A DNA stretch of 64,000 bases. It comes from Aeromicrobium sp. IC_218. Lineage in GTDB: Bacteria; Actinomycetota; Actinomycetes; Propionibacteriales; Nocardioidaceae. The notes beneath the pieces were generated by a model. It had not been told where the DNA came from. It did not search any database and saw only the letters and a list, made by a program, of their open reading frames with translations. Both the position numbers and the translations under genes were made by a program. Every line of letters begins with the position of its first letter. The first letter of the stretch is position 1. Location of the stretch: positions 62,001 through 126,000 of the forward strand of contig NZ_SJXM01000005.1 in assembly GCF_004336805.1 (NCBI RefSeq). Direction: 5' to 3'. This document shows, piece by piece, positions 24,094 to 32,870 of this stretch.

Positions 24094-25239
24094 GTGGAGC
24101 TGAGCACCGAGCTGGTCATCACCGCGTTCCTGGGAGCGCTGGTCGGTGCCGTCATCACCTACGTCTGGCGTCTCAGCGAGCGCCGCCTGCAGGAGGTCCC
24201 CTCCGGACCGACCCCGGTCAGCCCCGTCCCGCCCGGCGCCGAGGCCGTCCTGAGCGTCCTGTCGTCCTCGGCCGTCCTGCTCGACGACGCCGACGTCGTC
24301 CTCCAAGCGTCCGCGCCCGCCTACGCGCTCGGCCTCGTGCGCGAGGACGAGCTGACGTCCGAGGCCCTGCTGCAGCTCGTGCGCCAGGTGCGCCGCGACG
24401 GCCAGGTCCGCGAGGGCGAGACGACCCTGCACCGCCGCGGCCGCGCGCCCGTCCACGTCCACGCCCGCGTGGCTCCGCTGACCCGTCAGGTCGTGCTCGT
24501 CCTCGTGCAGGACCGCACCCACGAGCACCGGGTCGAGACGATCCGGCGCGACTTCGTGGCCAACGTCAGCCACGAGCTCAAGACGCCGATCGGCGCGATC
24601 TCGCTGCTGGCCGAGGCCGTCGGCGAGGCCAAGGACGACCCCGAGGCCGTCGTCCGCTTCGCCGGACGCATGCAGGACGAGGGCCGCCGGCTCACCCGCC
24701 TGGTGCAACAGATCATCGACCTGTCGCGGCTCCAGGCGGACGTCCTCAACGACACGCCCGACGTCGTGGCCGTGGGCGACCTGGTCGCCGAGGCGTGCGA
24801 GCACAGCCAGACCGACGCCGAGGCGAAGGGCATCGAGCTGGTCCGTGCCTGCGAGCCGGGGCTGTTCCTGCGCGGCGACCGCAGCCAGGTCCACGCCGCC
24901 GTCAGCAACCTGGTCGAGAACGCCGTCACCTACTCCGAGCCCGGCACCCGCGTCTCGGTCACCGCCGAGGCCTACGGCGACGACGTGCGCATCACCGTCA
25001 CCGACCGCGGCATCGGGATCCCCGAGGGCGAGCTCGACCGCATCTTCGAGCGGTTCTACCGCGTCGACCCGGCCCGGCACCGCTCGACGGGCGGCACCGG
25101 CCTGGGACTGTCCATCGTCAAGCACGTCGCGGCCAGCAACGGCGGGTCCGTCGAGGTGTGGAGCAAGCCGGACGAGGGGTCGTCGTTCACCCTCGTCCTC
25201 CCGGCGCACGTGCCGGACAACGAGGAGGAGCACGCATGA
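24094..25239 (+). CDS. senX3: sensor histidine kinase SenX3
   Basis: Membrane kinase of 381 residues for phosphate sensing. It has one N-terminal TM (LVITAFLGALVGAVITYVW), a PAS-like domain (about residues 50-135), and the HisKA domain with His about 160 in FVANVSHELKTPIGAI. HATPase_c follows with N box LVENAVTY, G1 DRGIGIPEGE, F box RFYRVDPAR and G2 GTGLGLSIV. It phosphorylates RegX3, encoded 4 bases overlapping downstream (ATGA). Senses phosphate state through Pst/PhoU in characterised relatives. Confidence 0.93.
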   Translation: MELSTELVITAFLGALVGAVITYVWRLSERRLQEVPSGPTPVSPVPPGAEAVLSVLSSSAVLLDDADVVLQASAPAYALGLVREDELTSEALLQLVRQVRRDGQVREGETTLHRRGRAPVHVHARVAPLTRQVVLVLVQDRTHEHRVETIRRDFVANVSHELKTPIGAISLLAEAVGEAKDDPEAVVRFAGRMQDEGRRLTRLVQQIIDLSRLQADVLNDTPDVVAVGDLVAEACEHSQTDAEAKGIELVRACEPGLFLRGDRSQVHAAVSNLVENAVTYSEPGTRVSVTAEAYGDDVRITVTDRGIGIPEGELDRIFERFYRVDPARHRSTGGTGLGLSIVKHVAASNGGSVEVWSKPDEGSSFTLVLPAHVPDNEEEHA

Positions 25240-25916
25240 CCCGTGTCCTGGTGGTCGAGGACGAGGCGAGCTACAGCGAGGCGCTGTCGTACGTCCTGCG
25301 CAAGGAGGGCTTCGAGGTGGCGATCGCCGAGACCGGCCCCGACGCGCTGACCGAGTTCGAGCGCGGCGGGGCGGACATCGTCCTGCTCGACCTGATGCTG
25401 CCGGGCCTGTCCGGCACGGAGGTGTGCCGGCAGATCCGCCAGACGTCGCACGTGCCGATCATCATGGTCAGCGCGAAGGACACCGAGGTCGACAAGGTGG
25501 TCGGGCTCGAGCTGGGCGCCGACGACTACGTCACCAAGCCGTACAGCCCGCGCGAGCTCGTCGCCCGCATCCGCGCGGTGCTGCGCCGGGGCGTGGTCGA
25601 CCCGGTCGAGGACGACGCCGCGCTCGAGGCCGGCCGCGTCCGCATGGACGTCGAGCGGCACCTGGTGACCGTCGACGGCGACGAGGTGCGCCTGCCGCTC
25701 AAGGAGTTCGAGCTGCTCGAGTACTTCCTGCGCAACCCCGGCCGCGTGCTCACCCGCGGCCAGCTGATCGACCGCGTGTGGGGCTCGGACTACGTCGGCG
25801 ACACCAAGACGCTGGACGTCCACGTGAAGCGCCTGCGGGCCAAGATCGAGCCCGAGCCCGCGGTTCCGCGGACGCTCGTGACCGTGCGCGGCCTGGGCTA
25901 CAAGTACGAGTCCTGA
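25236..25916 (+). CDS. regX3: response regulator RegX3 (OmpR/PhoB type)
   Basis: Two-domain regulator of 226 residues. The receiver domain has acidic pocket VEDE, phospho-acceptor Asp 52 in IVLLDLMLPG, Thr/Ser in IMVSAKD and Lys in DDYVTKPYSP. The C-terminal winged helix runs about 130-226 (LKEFELLEYFLRNPGRVLTRGQLIDRVWGSDYVGDTKTLDVHVKRLRAKI). Binds tandem GTTCAC repeats in phosphate regulons. Translationally coupled to senX3. A palindromic repeat follows at 25923. Confidence 0.95.
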   Translation: MTRVLVVEDEASYSEALSYVLRKEGFEVAIAETGPDALTEFERGGADIVLLDLMLPGLSGTEVCRQIRQTSHVPIIMVSAKDTEVDKVVGLELGADDYVTKPYSPRELVARIRAVLRRGVVDPVEDDAALEAGRVRMDVERHLVTVDGDEVRLPLKEFELLEYFLRNPGRVLTRGQLIDRVWGSDYVGDTKTLDVHVKRLRAKIEPEPAVPRTLVTVRGLGYKYES

Positions 25917-25922
25917 CCCGAT

Positions 25923-25972
25923 CCGCTCCCCGAGCCGGTCGAGAGGATTCCTTCGACAGGCTCAGGGAGCGG
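25923..25972. repeat. dispersed palindromic repeat, copy 2
   Basis: CCGCTCCC-GAGCC...GGCTC-GGGAGCGG inverted repeat with a CCTTCGACAGGCTCAG right arm, of the same family as 3550-3596 and 47042-47116. It lies between convergent regX3 and gpm. Probable bidirectional terminator. Confidence 0.75.
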
Positions 25973-25976
25973 GTCC

Positions 25977-26723
25977 TCAGCGACCCTGGTTGGCGACCGC
26001 GGCGATGGCCGCCTGGGCCGCGTCGGGGTCCAGGTAGGTGCCGCCGGCCTTGACCGGCTTGAAGTCGTCGTCCAGCTCGTAGTGCAGCGGGATGCCGGTC
26101 GGGATGTTCAGCCCGGTGACCGACTCCTCACTCATGCCGTCCAGGTGCTTGACCAGCGCGCGCAGCGAGTTGCCGTGGGCGGTGACCAGGACGGTCTTCT
26201 GCTCCAGCAGGTCCGGGACGATCGAGTCGTACCAGTACGGCAGCATGCGCTCCAGGACGTCCTTGAGGCACTCGGTGCGCGGCAGCAGCTCGTCGGGCAG
26301 CCCGGCGTAGCGCGGGTCGGCGGCCTGGCTGAACTCGCTGTCGTCGGCCAGCGCCGGCGGCGGGGTGTCGTACGAGCGGCGCCAGAGCATGAACTGCTCC
26401 TCGCCGAACTCCTCGAGCGTGGCCTTCTTGTCCTTGCCCTGCAGCGCGCCGTAGTGGCGCTCGTTGAGCCGCCACGAGCGGCGGACCGGCACCCAGTGGC
26501 GGTCGACGCCGTCCAGCACGATCTGCGAGGTGCGGATCGCGCGGCGCAGCAGCGACGTGTGCGAGACGTCGGGCAGCAGGCCGGCGTCGCGCAGCAGGCC
26601 CGGCGCCCGCTGGGCCTCGGCGACGCCCTGCTCGTTGAGGTCGACGTCCACCCAGCCGGTGAACAGGTTCAGCGCGTTCCACTCGCTGTGGCCGTGCCGC
26701 AGCAGGACGAGGTTCATGGTCAT
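25977..26723 (-). CDS. gpmA: 2,3-bisphosphoglycerate-dependent phosphoglycerate mutase
   Basis: Glycolytic/gluconeogenic mutase of 248 residues interconverting 3- and 2-phosphoglycerate. The phosphohistidine motif [10 protein letters not shown] (His 10), the [12 protein letters not shown] substrate block and the second catalytic His in [16 protein letters not shown] are intact. TAGGCT 6 bases before the ATG at 26723 indicates a leaderless start two codons ahead of MNLVLLRHG. Its place between the mshA cluster and senX3-regX3 matches mycobacterial gpm1 (Rv0489, from memory). Confidence 0.95.
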   Translation of the reverse strand: MTMNLVLLRHGHSEWNALNLFTGWVDVDLNEQGVAEAQRAPGLLRDAGLLPDVSHTSLLRRAIRTSQIVLDGVDRHWVPVRRSWRLNERHYGALQGKDKKATLEEFGEEQFMLWRRSYDTPPPALADDSEFSQAADPRYAGLPDELLPRTECLKDVLERMLPYWYDSIVPDLLEQKTVLVTAHGNSLRALVKHLDGMSEESVTGLNIPTGIPLHYELDDDFKPVKAGGTYLDPDAAQAAIAAVANQGR

Positions 26724-26729
26724 GCCCAG

Positions 26730-26735
26730 AGCCTA
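26730..26735 (-). promoter_or_regulatory. leaderless-type -10 box of gpm (TAGGCT)
   Basis: TAGGCT, 6 bases, then the ATG at 26723. Confidence 0.6.
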
Positions 26736-26770
26736 TCGAGCGCCGACCGCGGCGGCGCACGAGCGAGCGG

Positions 26771-27421
26771 CTAGGCCTCGCCGCGCCACTCGCGGTAGAC
26801 CGCGTCCAGCGCCTGGACGTAGTCGTCCTGGCTGTGGACCCCGGCGAGCGTCCAGCGGTCCTCGATGACCACGGTGGGCAGCTGCGTCACGTTGACCGCG
26901 CGGCCCGCCTCGACCTGCAGACGCACCTGGTCGGCGTACTCGTCGCTGGCCAGCAGCGCCTCGGCGGTCTCCAGGTCGAGCCCGACGAGGGCCGCCCGGG
27001 TGGCGAGGACGAACGGGTCGGAGACGTCGGCGCCCTCGAGCAGGTGGGCGCGCCACAGCTGGTGGGCCAGGTCGCGCTGCTCGGCCGCGCCCACGTCGCC
27101 GGCCCAGGTGAGCAGGCGCCAGGCGTCGAAGGAGCTCGCCTCGACGGCGTCGTGGAAGTTCAGGTCGATGCCGCTGATGCGCGCCGCGGCGCTCACCTGG
27201 GCGAGCATCTCGTCGGCCTCGTGCTCGCCGTGGCGTCCGGCCAGCGCCTCGCGGAGCGGCCGTCCCGAGCTCGTGGCGTCCGGGTCGACCTGGAAGGCGC
27301 GCAGCGCCATGTCGACCGGCTCGCCGCGCACGATGGTGAAGGTGGCGGCGGCGCGCTCGAAGCGGGTGGTGCCGACGTAGGACCAGGGATCGGTGACGTC
27401 GACGAACAGGCGGGCCCTCAC
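26771..27421 (-). CDS. DsbA-family thioredoxin-fold protein lacking the CxxC motif
   Basis: Cytoplasmic protein of 216 residues with the DSBA/FrnE fold. It begins with a beta strand and an active-site loop DVTDPWSYVGTTRFERA, then a helical insert (ADEMLAQVSAAARISGIDLNF, FDAWRLLTWAGD) and the cis-Pro strand VNVTQLPTVVIEDRW. In redox-active relatives the loop is C-P-W-C-Y; here both cysteines are replaced (D and S), so thiol-disulfide exchange is unlikely. It may be an isomerase-like or binding relative. GTG start. It lies in the mshA-ybjN-gpm cluster, four bases from ybjN. Confidence 0.8.
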   Translation of the reverse strand: MRARLFVDVTDPWSYVGTTRFERAAATFTIVRGEPVDMALRAFQVDPDATSSGRPLREALAGRHGEHEADEMLAQVSAAARISGIDLNFHDAVEASSFDAWRLLTWAGDVGAAEQRDLAHQLWRAHLLEGADVSDPFVLATRAALVGLDLETAEALLASDEYADQVRLQVEAGRAVNVTQLPTVVIEDRWTLAGVHSQDDYVQALDAVYREWRGEA

Positions 27422-27425
27422 GCGA

Positions 27426-27929
27426 TCACGCCTCGCTCGGGGCGTCGGGACGGAAGCGCTCGAACGCCGCCAGGTTCTTGGTGGACTCCCCGCGCGACAG
27501 CCGCCACTCCCACTCCTTGCGGATCGAGCTCTCGAAGCCCAGCTCCAGGATCGGGTTGAACGACTCGTCGGCGTACGTGAGCACCGAGCCGAGCAGGCGG
27601 TCGACCTCGTCGGGCGTCACCGAGTCCAGCGAGACCCGTCCGTCGAGGTAGACGTCGCCGGCGGCGTCGAGCGCGAAGGCGACGCCGTAGAGCTTGAGGT
27701 TGCGCTCCAGCAGCCAGCGGTAGACCGCCTCGTGGTTCTCGTCGGGACGGCGCGCGACGAACGCGTGGATGGCCAGCGAGTGCCGGCCCACCTCCAGGCG
27801 CGCGGTGGTCTTGAGCTTGCGCTCGCCGGGCAGGTCGACCTCGAAGACGCCGGGGCGGTGCTCGGTGTGCTCCAGCCCCGAGCGCTCCAGGGCCTCGCGG
27901 ACCACCTCGGCCGCGTGCTGCTGGGTCAT
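27426..27929 (-). CDS. YbjN domain-containing protein
   Basis: Protein of 167 residues with the YbjN/type III secretion chaperone-like fold: [40 protein letters not shown] and [15 protein letters not shown]. The counterpart in M. tuberculosis is Rv0487, next to mshA (from memory). The function is not settled. The ATG at 27929 overlaps the mshA stop by four bases, so the two proteins are made together. Confidence 0.88.
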   Translation of the reverse strand: MTQQHAAEVVREALERSGLEHTEHRPGVFEVDLPGERKLKTTARLEVGRHSLAIHAFVARRPDENHEAVYRWLLERNLKLYGVAFALDAAGDVYLDGRVSLDSVTPDEVDRLLGSVLTYADESFNPILELGFESSIRKEWEWRLSRGESTKNLAAFERFRPDAPSEA

Positions 27930-29176
27930 CGACGTCCTTCCTGGGCGGCCCGCGCCGCCTCGTACACCTCGAGCGTACGGTCCACGGTCGCCTCCCACCC
28001 GAAGGACGACGCGTGCTCGACCGCCTTGCGGCCCATGGCGTCGGCCAGGCCGGGGTCGGCGACGAGCCGCTCGAGCGCGTCGGCCCAGTCGGCCGGCTCG
28101 TGCCCGTCGACCAGCAGGCCGCTCACCTCGTCGGCGACCGCGGTGGGCAGTCCACCCACCCGGGCGGCCACGACCGGCGTGCCGCAGGCCTGCGCCTCGA
28201 GCGCCACCAGGCCGAAGGACTCGTTGTAGGACGGGACGCAGACCGCGCTGGCGGCGGCGTACCAGTCGGCGAGCACGTCCTGGCGCACCGGCGGCTCGAA
28301 CCACACGACGTCGTCGAGGCCGAGCTCGCGGGCCAGGTCGGCCAGCGCGTCGGGCGCCTCCAGCCCCGAGCCGGACGCTCCCCCGACCACCGGGACGACC
28401 AGCCGCTCGCGCAGCGACGGGTCGCGCTCCAGCAGCACCGCGACGGCGCGCAGCAGGACGTCCGGCGCCTTGAGCGGCTGGATGCGTCCGGCGAACAGCA
28501 GCACCACGGCGTCGTCCGCGAGCCCGAGCGAGGCCCGGGCCGTGTCGCGGCGGTCGGCACGGAAGACGTCGAGGTCGACGCCGGGGTGCACGACGACGAC
28601 CTGCGCGGGGTCGGCCTCGTACAGGCCCACGAGCTCGGCCGCCTCCTCCTCGGTGTTGGCCACGAGCCGGTCGGCGAGCCGGACGATCTCCTCCTCGCCC
28701 CGCACGCGTCCGATGGGCTCGGGGGTGTCGCCCTCGGCCAGGCGGGCGTTCTTGACCTTGGCCATCGTGTGCATCGTGTGCACGAGCGGCACCGACCAGC
28801 GCTCCGCCGCGACCGTGCCGACCTGGCCGGACAGCCAGTAGTGCGAGTGCACGACGTCGAAGGTGCCCGGGCCGTTCTCGACCTCGGCCCGCAGGACGTC
28901 GCGGACGAACGAGCACATCTGGGCGGGCAGGTCGTTCTTGGTCAGGCCCTCGAACGGGCCGGCCGCCACGTGATGGACCCGCACGCCGTCGAAGGCGTCG
29001 TGGACCTCGGGCTGGCTGGACGACGTGGCGCGCGTGAAGATGTCGACCTCCACGCCGCGCGCGGCGAGCCGCCGCGACAGCTCGAGCACGTACACGTTCA
29101 TGCCGCCGGCGTCCCCGTCCCCCGGCTGCTCCAGCGGGGAGGTGTGCGCCGAGAGCATCGCGACCCGTCGGATCAT
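27926..29176 (-). CDS. mshA: D-inositol-3-phosphate glycosyltransferase (mycothiol biosynthesis)
   Basis: GT4 glycosyltransferase of 416 residues that joins GlcNAc to 1-L-inositol-1-phosphate, the first step of mycothiol synthesis. It has [21 protein letters not shown] (donor/acceptor loop), [23 protein letters not shown], and the EX7E motif in [21 protein letters not shown]. The ATG at 29176 is preferred because GCGAGG lies 5 bases upstream; a GTG at 29182 would overlap that site. It heads mshA-ybjN-dsbA-like, with mshD far away at 63070. Confidence 0.94.
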   Translation of the reverse strand: MIRRVAMLSAHTSPLEQPGDGDAGGMNVYVLELSRRLAARGVEVDIFTRATSSSQPEVHDAFDGVRVHHVAAGPFEGLTKNDLPAQMCSFVRDVLRAEVENGPGTFDVVHSHYWLSGQVGTVAAERWSVPLVHTMHTMAKVKNARLAEGDTPEPIGRVRGEEEIVRLADRLVANTEEEAAELVGLYEADPAQVVVVHPGVDLDVFRADRRDTARASLGLADDAVVLLFAGRIQPLKAPDVLLRAVAVLLERDPSLRERLVVPVVGGASGSGLEAPDALADLARELGLDDVVWFEPPVRQDVLADWYAAASAVCVPSYNESFGLVALEAQACGTPVVAARVGGLPTAVADEVSGLLVDGHEPADWADALERLVADPGLADAMGRKAVEHASSFGWEATVDRTLEVYEAARAAQEGRR

Positions 29177-29254
29177 CAGCACCTCGCCTTCGGCCTCCCA
29201 TCATCCCACCGCGTCCCACCTCGGCACGGCGAGGGCGTCTGGGAGCATGAGCGC

Positions 29255-30004
29255 ATGAGCACCCGCACCGCCGTCGTCACCGGAGCCAGCAGCGGCATCG
29301 GCGCCGCGACCGCCCGCGCCCTCGCCGGCGACGGCTTCCACGTCTACTGCGCCGCGCGCCGCCAGGAGCGCGTCGAGGCCCTCGCCGCCGAGATCGGCGG
29401 CACCGCCGTCGTCTGCGACGTCACCGACCCGGCGTCGGTCGCCGCGCTGGCCGAGCAGGTCGGGCCGCGGCTGGACGTCCTGGTCAACAACGCCGGTGGC
29501 GCGGTCGGTCTCGACCCGGTCGCCACGGCGAGCGCCCAGGACTGGCGCGACATGTACGAGAGCAACGTCATCGGCACGCTGCAGGTGACCCAGGCGCTCG
29601 TCGACGCCCTCGTCGCGTCCGGCGCCGGACTGCTGGTGAACGTCGGGTCGACCGCCGGCTTCACCGCCTACGAGGGCGGCGGCGGGTACACCGCGGCCAA
29701 GCACGCCGTGAAGGTCATGACCGAGACGCTGCGCCTGGAGCTGAACGGGCTGCCGGTGCGGGTCACCGAGATCGCCCCGGGCATGGTGCGCACCGACGAG
29801 TTCGCGCTCAACCGCTTCGGGGGCGACGCGGCCGCGGCCGGCAAGGTCTACGAGGGCGTCGCCGAGCCGCTGGTCGCCGAGGACGTCGCCGAGGCGATCC
29901 GCTGGGTGGCGTCGCTGCCCGCGCACGTCGACGTCGACAAGCTCGTCATCAAGCCGGTCGCCCAGGCCGCCCAGCACAAGGTGCACCGCACCTCCCTCGA
30001 CTGA
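29255..30004 (+). CDS. SDR family NAD(P)-dependent oxidoreductase
   Basis: Classical short-chain dehydrogenase of 249 residues. It has the Rossmann motif TGASSGIGAATARAL, NNAG in DVLVNNAGGAVG, catalytic Ser about 131 (NVGSTAG) and YxxxK in GGYTAAKHAVKV. Arg in CAARRQ suggests NADP(H) preference. Relatives include YdfG-like 3-hydroxy acid dehydrogenases; the substrate is unknown. GGGAG lies 8 bases before the ATG. It is divergent from mshA and ends at a long hairpin shared with the fadD end. Confidence 0.85.
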   Translation: MSTRTAVVTGASSGIGAATARALAGDGFHVYCAARRQERVEALAAEIGGTAVVCDVTDPASVAALAEQVGPRLDVLVNNAGGAVGLDPVATASAQDWRDMYESNVIGTLQVTQALVDALVASGAGLLVNVGSTAGFTAYEGGGGYTAAKHAVKVMTETLRLELNGLPVRVTEIAPGMVRTDEFALNRFGGDAAAAGKVYEGVAEPLVAEDVAEAIRWVASLPAHVDVDKLVIKPVAQAAQHKVHRTSLD

Positions 30005-30026
30005 GGCTCACCCGAGCCCGGCGTCC

Positions 30027-30094
30027 GCCGCGAAGTGTGTCGCCTCGGACGGGGTCGCGCGCGATCGGGCGTCCGGAGCGTCACACTTCGCGGC
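30027..30094. terminator. imperfect long hairpin overlapping the fadD stop (AGTGTGACG family)
   Basis: The outer 13-bp stem (30027-30039 with 30082-30094) continues after a T-T mismatch. Its right arm covers the last codons and the stop of the acyl-CoA ligase at 30081-30083. On the minus strand it reads AAGTGTGACGCTCCGG, related to the 13431-13493 hairpin. Confidence 0.6.
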
Positions 30095-31613
30095 GGCGCG
30101 GACGCTCGGTGAGCTCGTCGCGGAGGACGCGCTTGAGCAGCTTGCCCGACTGGTTGCGGGGCAGCTCGGGCACCAGGTGGACGCGCTTGGGGATCTTGTA
30201 GCCGGCCAGGTGCTGCTTGGCGTGCGCGACGAGCTCGGCCTCGGTGACGTCGGCCTTGGTGACGACGACCGCGGTGACCGCCTCGATCCAGCGCTCGTCC
30301 GGCGTGCCGATGACGGCGACCTCGGCGACGGCCGGGTGCGTGTAGAGCACGTCCTCGACCTCGCGCGAGGCCACGAGCACGCCGCCGGTGTTGATGACGT
30401 CCTTGATCCGGTCGACGACGGTCAGGAAGCCCTGCTCGTCCTGCACGACCAGGTCGCCGGAGTGGAACCAGCCGCCGGCGAACGCCTCGGCCGTCTCGTC
30501 CGGCTTGTCCCAGTAGCCGGTGCACAGCTGCGGCGAGCGGTAGACGACCTCGCCCGCCGTGCCCGGCGGGACGTCGTTCCCGTCGGCGTCCACGACCCGC
30601 GTCTCGACGAACAGCACCGGACGTCCGGCCGCGTCGGGCCGGTCGGCGTGCTCCTCGGGACGCAGCACGGTGGCCAGCGGACCGATCTCGGACTGGCCGA
30701 AGCAGTTGTAGAACCCCAGGCCGGGCAGGGCGTCCTGCAGGCGCTTCAGCACGGGCGTCGGCATGATCGACGCGCCGTAGTACGCCTTGCGCAGGCTGGA
30801 CAGGTCGCGCGTGGCGAAGTCGGCGTGGTTGGCCAGCGGCACCCACACCGTCGGCGCGAGGAACAGCGAGCCGATGCCGCGCTCCTCGACCAGGGCGAGG
30901 ACCTCGGGCACCACGGGCGCCTCGACCAGGTGGTTGGTCGCGCCGATGGCCAGGTACGGCACGAGGAACACGTGCATGCCGGCCGAGTGGTACAGCGGCA
31001 TGGCGTGCAGCGGGGTGTCGCCCGGCGCGAAGTCCAACGCGGTGATGCACGACAGGTACTCGTGCACCAGCGCGCGGTGGGTCATCATCGCGCCCTTGGG
31101 CTTGGACGTGGTGCCCGACGTGTAGAGCAGCTGCACCAGGTCGGTGTCGGCCACCTCGACGTCCAGCTCGGGCACCTCGCCGGCGCTCACCCGCTCGAGC
31201 AGCGAGCCGTCCTCGTCGCGCAGCGCGAGCGTGTGGTCGAGCGTGAGACCGGCGCCCTCGAGGGTCGGGCGCAGCACCGGGTCGAGCAGCACCGCCCGCG
31301 CCCCGGACTGCTCGACCAGGTAGGCCAGCTCCTCGCCGGTCAGCGCGAAGTTCACCGGGACGTGCACGAGGCCGGCGCGGGCGCAGCCGAGGAAGCCCAG
31401 CAGGTAGGCGTCGGAGTTCTTGCCGTACGCCGCGACGCGGTCGCCGCGCTCGAGCCCGAGGTCGAGCAGGAGCCGTGCGGTGCGGCTGACCGCGGCGTCC
31501 AGCTCGGCGTACGTCCAGCGGCGGTCCTGGAAGTTCAGCGCGGTGCGGTCGGGAGTGCGGCGGGCGCTGCGTCGCACGAGGCCGTCGACGGTGCTGGAGC
31601 GAGGATCGGTCAT
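30081..31613 (-). CDS. AMP-dependent acyl-CoA synthetase (FadD-type)
   Basis: ANL-superfamily ligase of 510 residues activating a carboxylic acid to its CoA ester through an acyl-AMP. The P-loop YTSGTTSKPKGAMMTH (about 166-181), A5 YGASIMPTPVLKRL...FYNCFGQSEIGP, A7-A8 FHSGDLVVQDEQGFLTVVDRIKDVINTGG and the catalytic Lys in PRNQSGKLLKRVL are all present. The chain-length preference is unknown. The divergent acyl-CoA dehydrogenase suggests a beta-oxidation unit. Minus-strand TAGCAT lies 6 bases before the ATG, so it is leaderless and overlaps the shared operator. Confidence 0.9.
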   Translation of the reverse strand: MTDPRSSTVDGLVRRSARRTPDRTALNFQDRRWTYAELDAAVSRTARLLLDLGLERGDRVAAYGKNSDAYLLGFLGCARAGLVHVPVNFALTGEELAYLVEQSGARAVLLDPVLRPTLEGAGLTLDHTLALRDEDGSLLERVSAGEVPELDVEVADTDLVQLLYTSGTTSKPKGAMMTHRALVHEYLSCITALDFAPGDTPLHAMPLYHSAGMHVFLVPYLAIGATNHLVEAPVVPEVLALVEERGIGSLFLAPTVWVPLANHADFATRDLSSLRKAYYGASIMPTPVLKRLQDALPGLGFYNCFGQSEIGPLATVLRPEEHADRPDAAGRPVLFVETRVVDADGNDVPPGTAGEVVYRSPQLCTGYWDKPDETAEAFAGGWFHSGDLVVQDEQGFLTVVDRIKDVINTGGVLVASREVEDVLYTHPAVAEVAVIGTPDERWIEAVTAVVVTKADVTEAELVAHAKQHLAGYKIPKRVHLVPELPRNQSGKLLKRVLRDELTERPRRREV

Positions 31614-31619
31614 GGACGC

Positions 31620-31636
31620 ATGCTAGGACGTCCTAG
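31620..31636. promoter_or_regulatory. shared divergent fadD/fadE operator-promoter
   Basis: Perfect 14-bp palindrome CTAGGACGTCCTAG at 31623-31636. On the minus strand its last bases form TAGCAT (31625-31620), the leaderless -10 of the ligase. On the plus strand its end forms TAGTAT (31634-31639), the -10 of the dehydrogenase. One bound repressor could shut both promoters. The regulator (TetR family would fit) is not adjacent. Confidence 0.65.
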
Positions 31637-31708
31637 TATCACTGCGGGGCCTCCGCGGCCCCGCCCGGCGACGCCCGCCGCGCCGCCCGTCCGCCGAGAG
31701 GAGCCCGC

Positions 31709-32851
31709 ATGCCCGCCGACCGGCTCATGCCCACGCCCGAGTCCGCCGACCTCGTCGCGCTGACCCGCAGCATCGTCGACAAGGAGCTGCGTCCGCGCGT
31801 GGACGAGGCCGAGCGCAGCCACTCCTTCCCGCGCGACGTCTTCCGGACGCTCGGCCGCGCCGGGCTGCTCGGGCTGCCCTACCCCGAGGAGGTCGGCGGC
31901 GCCGGCCAGCCGTACGAGGTCTACCTGCAGGTGGTCGAGGAGATCGCCACCGCGTGGGCGGCGGTGGGCGTCGGCACGAGCGTGCACGCGCTGTCGAGCT
32001 TCCCGCTGTTCACCGCCGGCACCGAGGAGCAGAAGGAGCGCTGGCTGCCCGACATGCTCGGTGGCGACCAGCTCGGCGCGTACTGCCTGTCCGAGGCGCA
32101 CGCCGGGTCCGACCCCGCCGCCATGCGCACCCGCGCGGTGCGCGACGGCGACGACTACGTGCTCAACGGCGCGAAGGCCTGGACGACCCACGGCGGCGAG
32201 GCCGACTTCTACACCGTCATGGCCCGCACGTCCGACGACGGCGGGCGCGGCATCACCTGCTTCCTCGTGCCGGCGGACGCCGAGGGGCTCAGCGCCGACG
32301 TGCCCGAGGACAAGATGGGCCTCATGTCGTCCACGACGGCCACGATGCTGCTGGACGACGTCCGGGTGCCGGTCGAGCGCCGCGTCGGCGACGAGGGCCA
32401 GGGCCTGTCCATCGCCCTGGCCGGCCTGGACGCCGGGCGCCTCGGCATCGCCGCCGTCGCCACGGGCGTCGCCCAGGGCGCCCTCGACCTGGCCGTCCGG
32501 TACGCCACGGAGCGCGAGGCGTTCGGCAAGGCGATCATCGACCACCAGGGCCTGGCCTTCGTGCTCGCCGACATGGCCGCGGCCGTCGAGTCCGCCCGCG
32601 CCACGTACCTGCACGCGGCCCGGCTCAAGGACGCCGGACGCCCCTACGGCCGGCAGGCGTCCGTGGCCAAGCTCGTGGCCACCGACAACGCGATGAAGGT
32701 GACCACCGACGCCGTCCAGGTGCTCGGCGGAGCGGGCTACACCAAGGACTTCCCCGCCGAGCGCTACATGCGCGAGACGAAGGTCATGCAGATCTTCGAG
32801 GGCACCAACCAGATCCAGCGACTCGTCATCAGCCGCCACCTGGCGCGCTGA
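31709..32851 (+). CDS. acyl-CoA dehydrogenase (FadE-type)
   Basis: FAD enzyme of 380 residues introducing the alpha-beta double bond in acyl-CoA. It has AYCLSEAHAGSDPAAMRTRA (flavin/substrate motif), AKAWTTHGGEADFYTVMART, EREAFGKAIIDHQGLAF, VQVLGGAGYTKDFPAERYMRETKVMQIFEGTNQIQRLVISRHL. The catalytic Glu corresponds to the E of IFEGTNQIQ (about 363). GAGAGGAG lies before the ATG. Followed 19 bases later by a hydroxyacyl-CoA dehydrogenase-like SDR, completing two oxidation steps of a beta-oxidation round. Confidence 0.93.
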   Translation: MPADRLMPTPESADLVALTRSIVDKELRPRVDEAERSHSFPRDVFRTLGRAGLLGLPYPEEVGGAGQPYEVYLQVVEEIATAWAAVGVGTSVHALSSFPLFTAGTEEQKERWLPDMLGGDQLGAYCLSEAHAGSDPAAMRTRAVRDGDDYVLNGAKAWTTHGGEADFYTVMARTSDDGGRGITCFLVPADAEGLSADVPEDKMGLMSSTTATMLLDDVRVPVERRVGDEGQGLSIALAGLDAGRLGIAAVATGVAQGALDLAVRYATEREAFGKAIIDHQGLAFVLADMAAAVESARATYLHAARLKDAGRPYGRQASVAKLVATDNAMKVTTDAVQVLGGAGYTKDFPAERYMRETKVMQIFEGTNQIQRLVISRHLAR

Positions 32852-32870
32852 GCACCACGACAGGAGAGAC

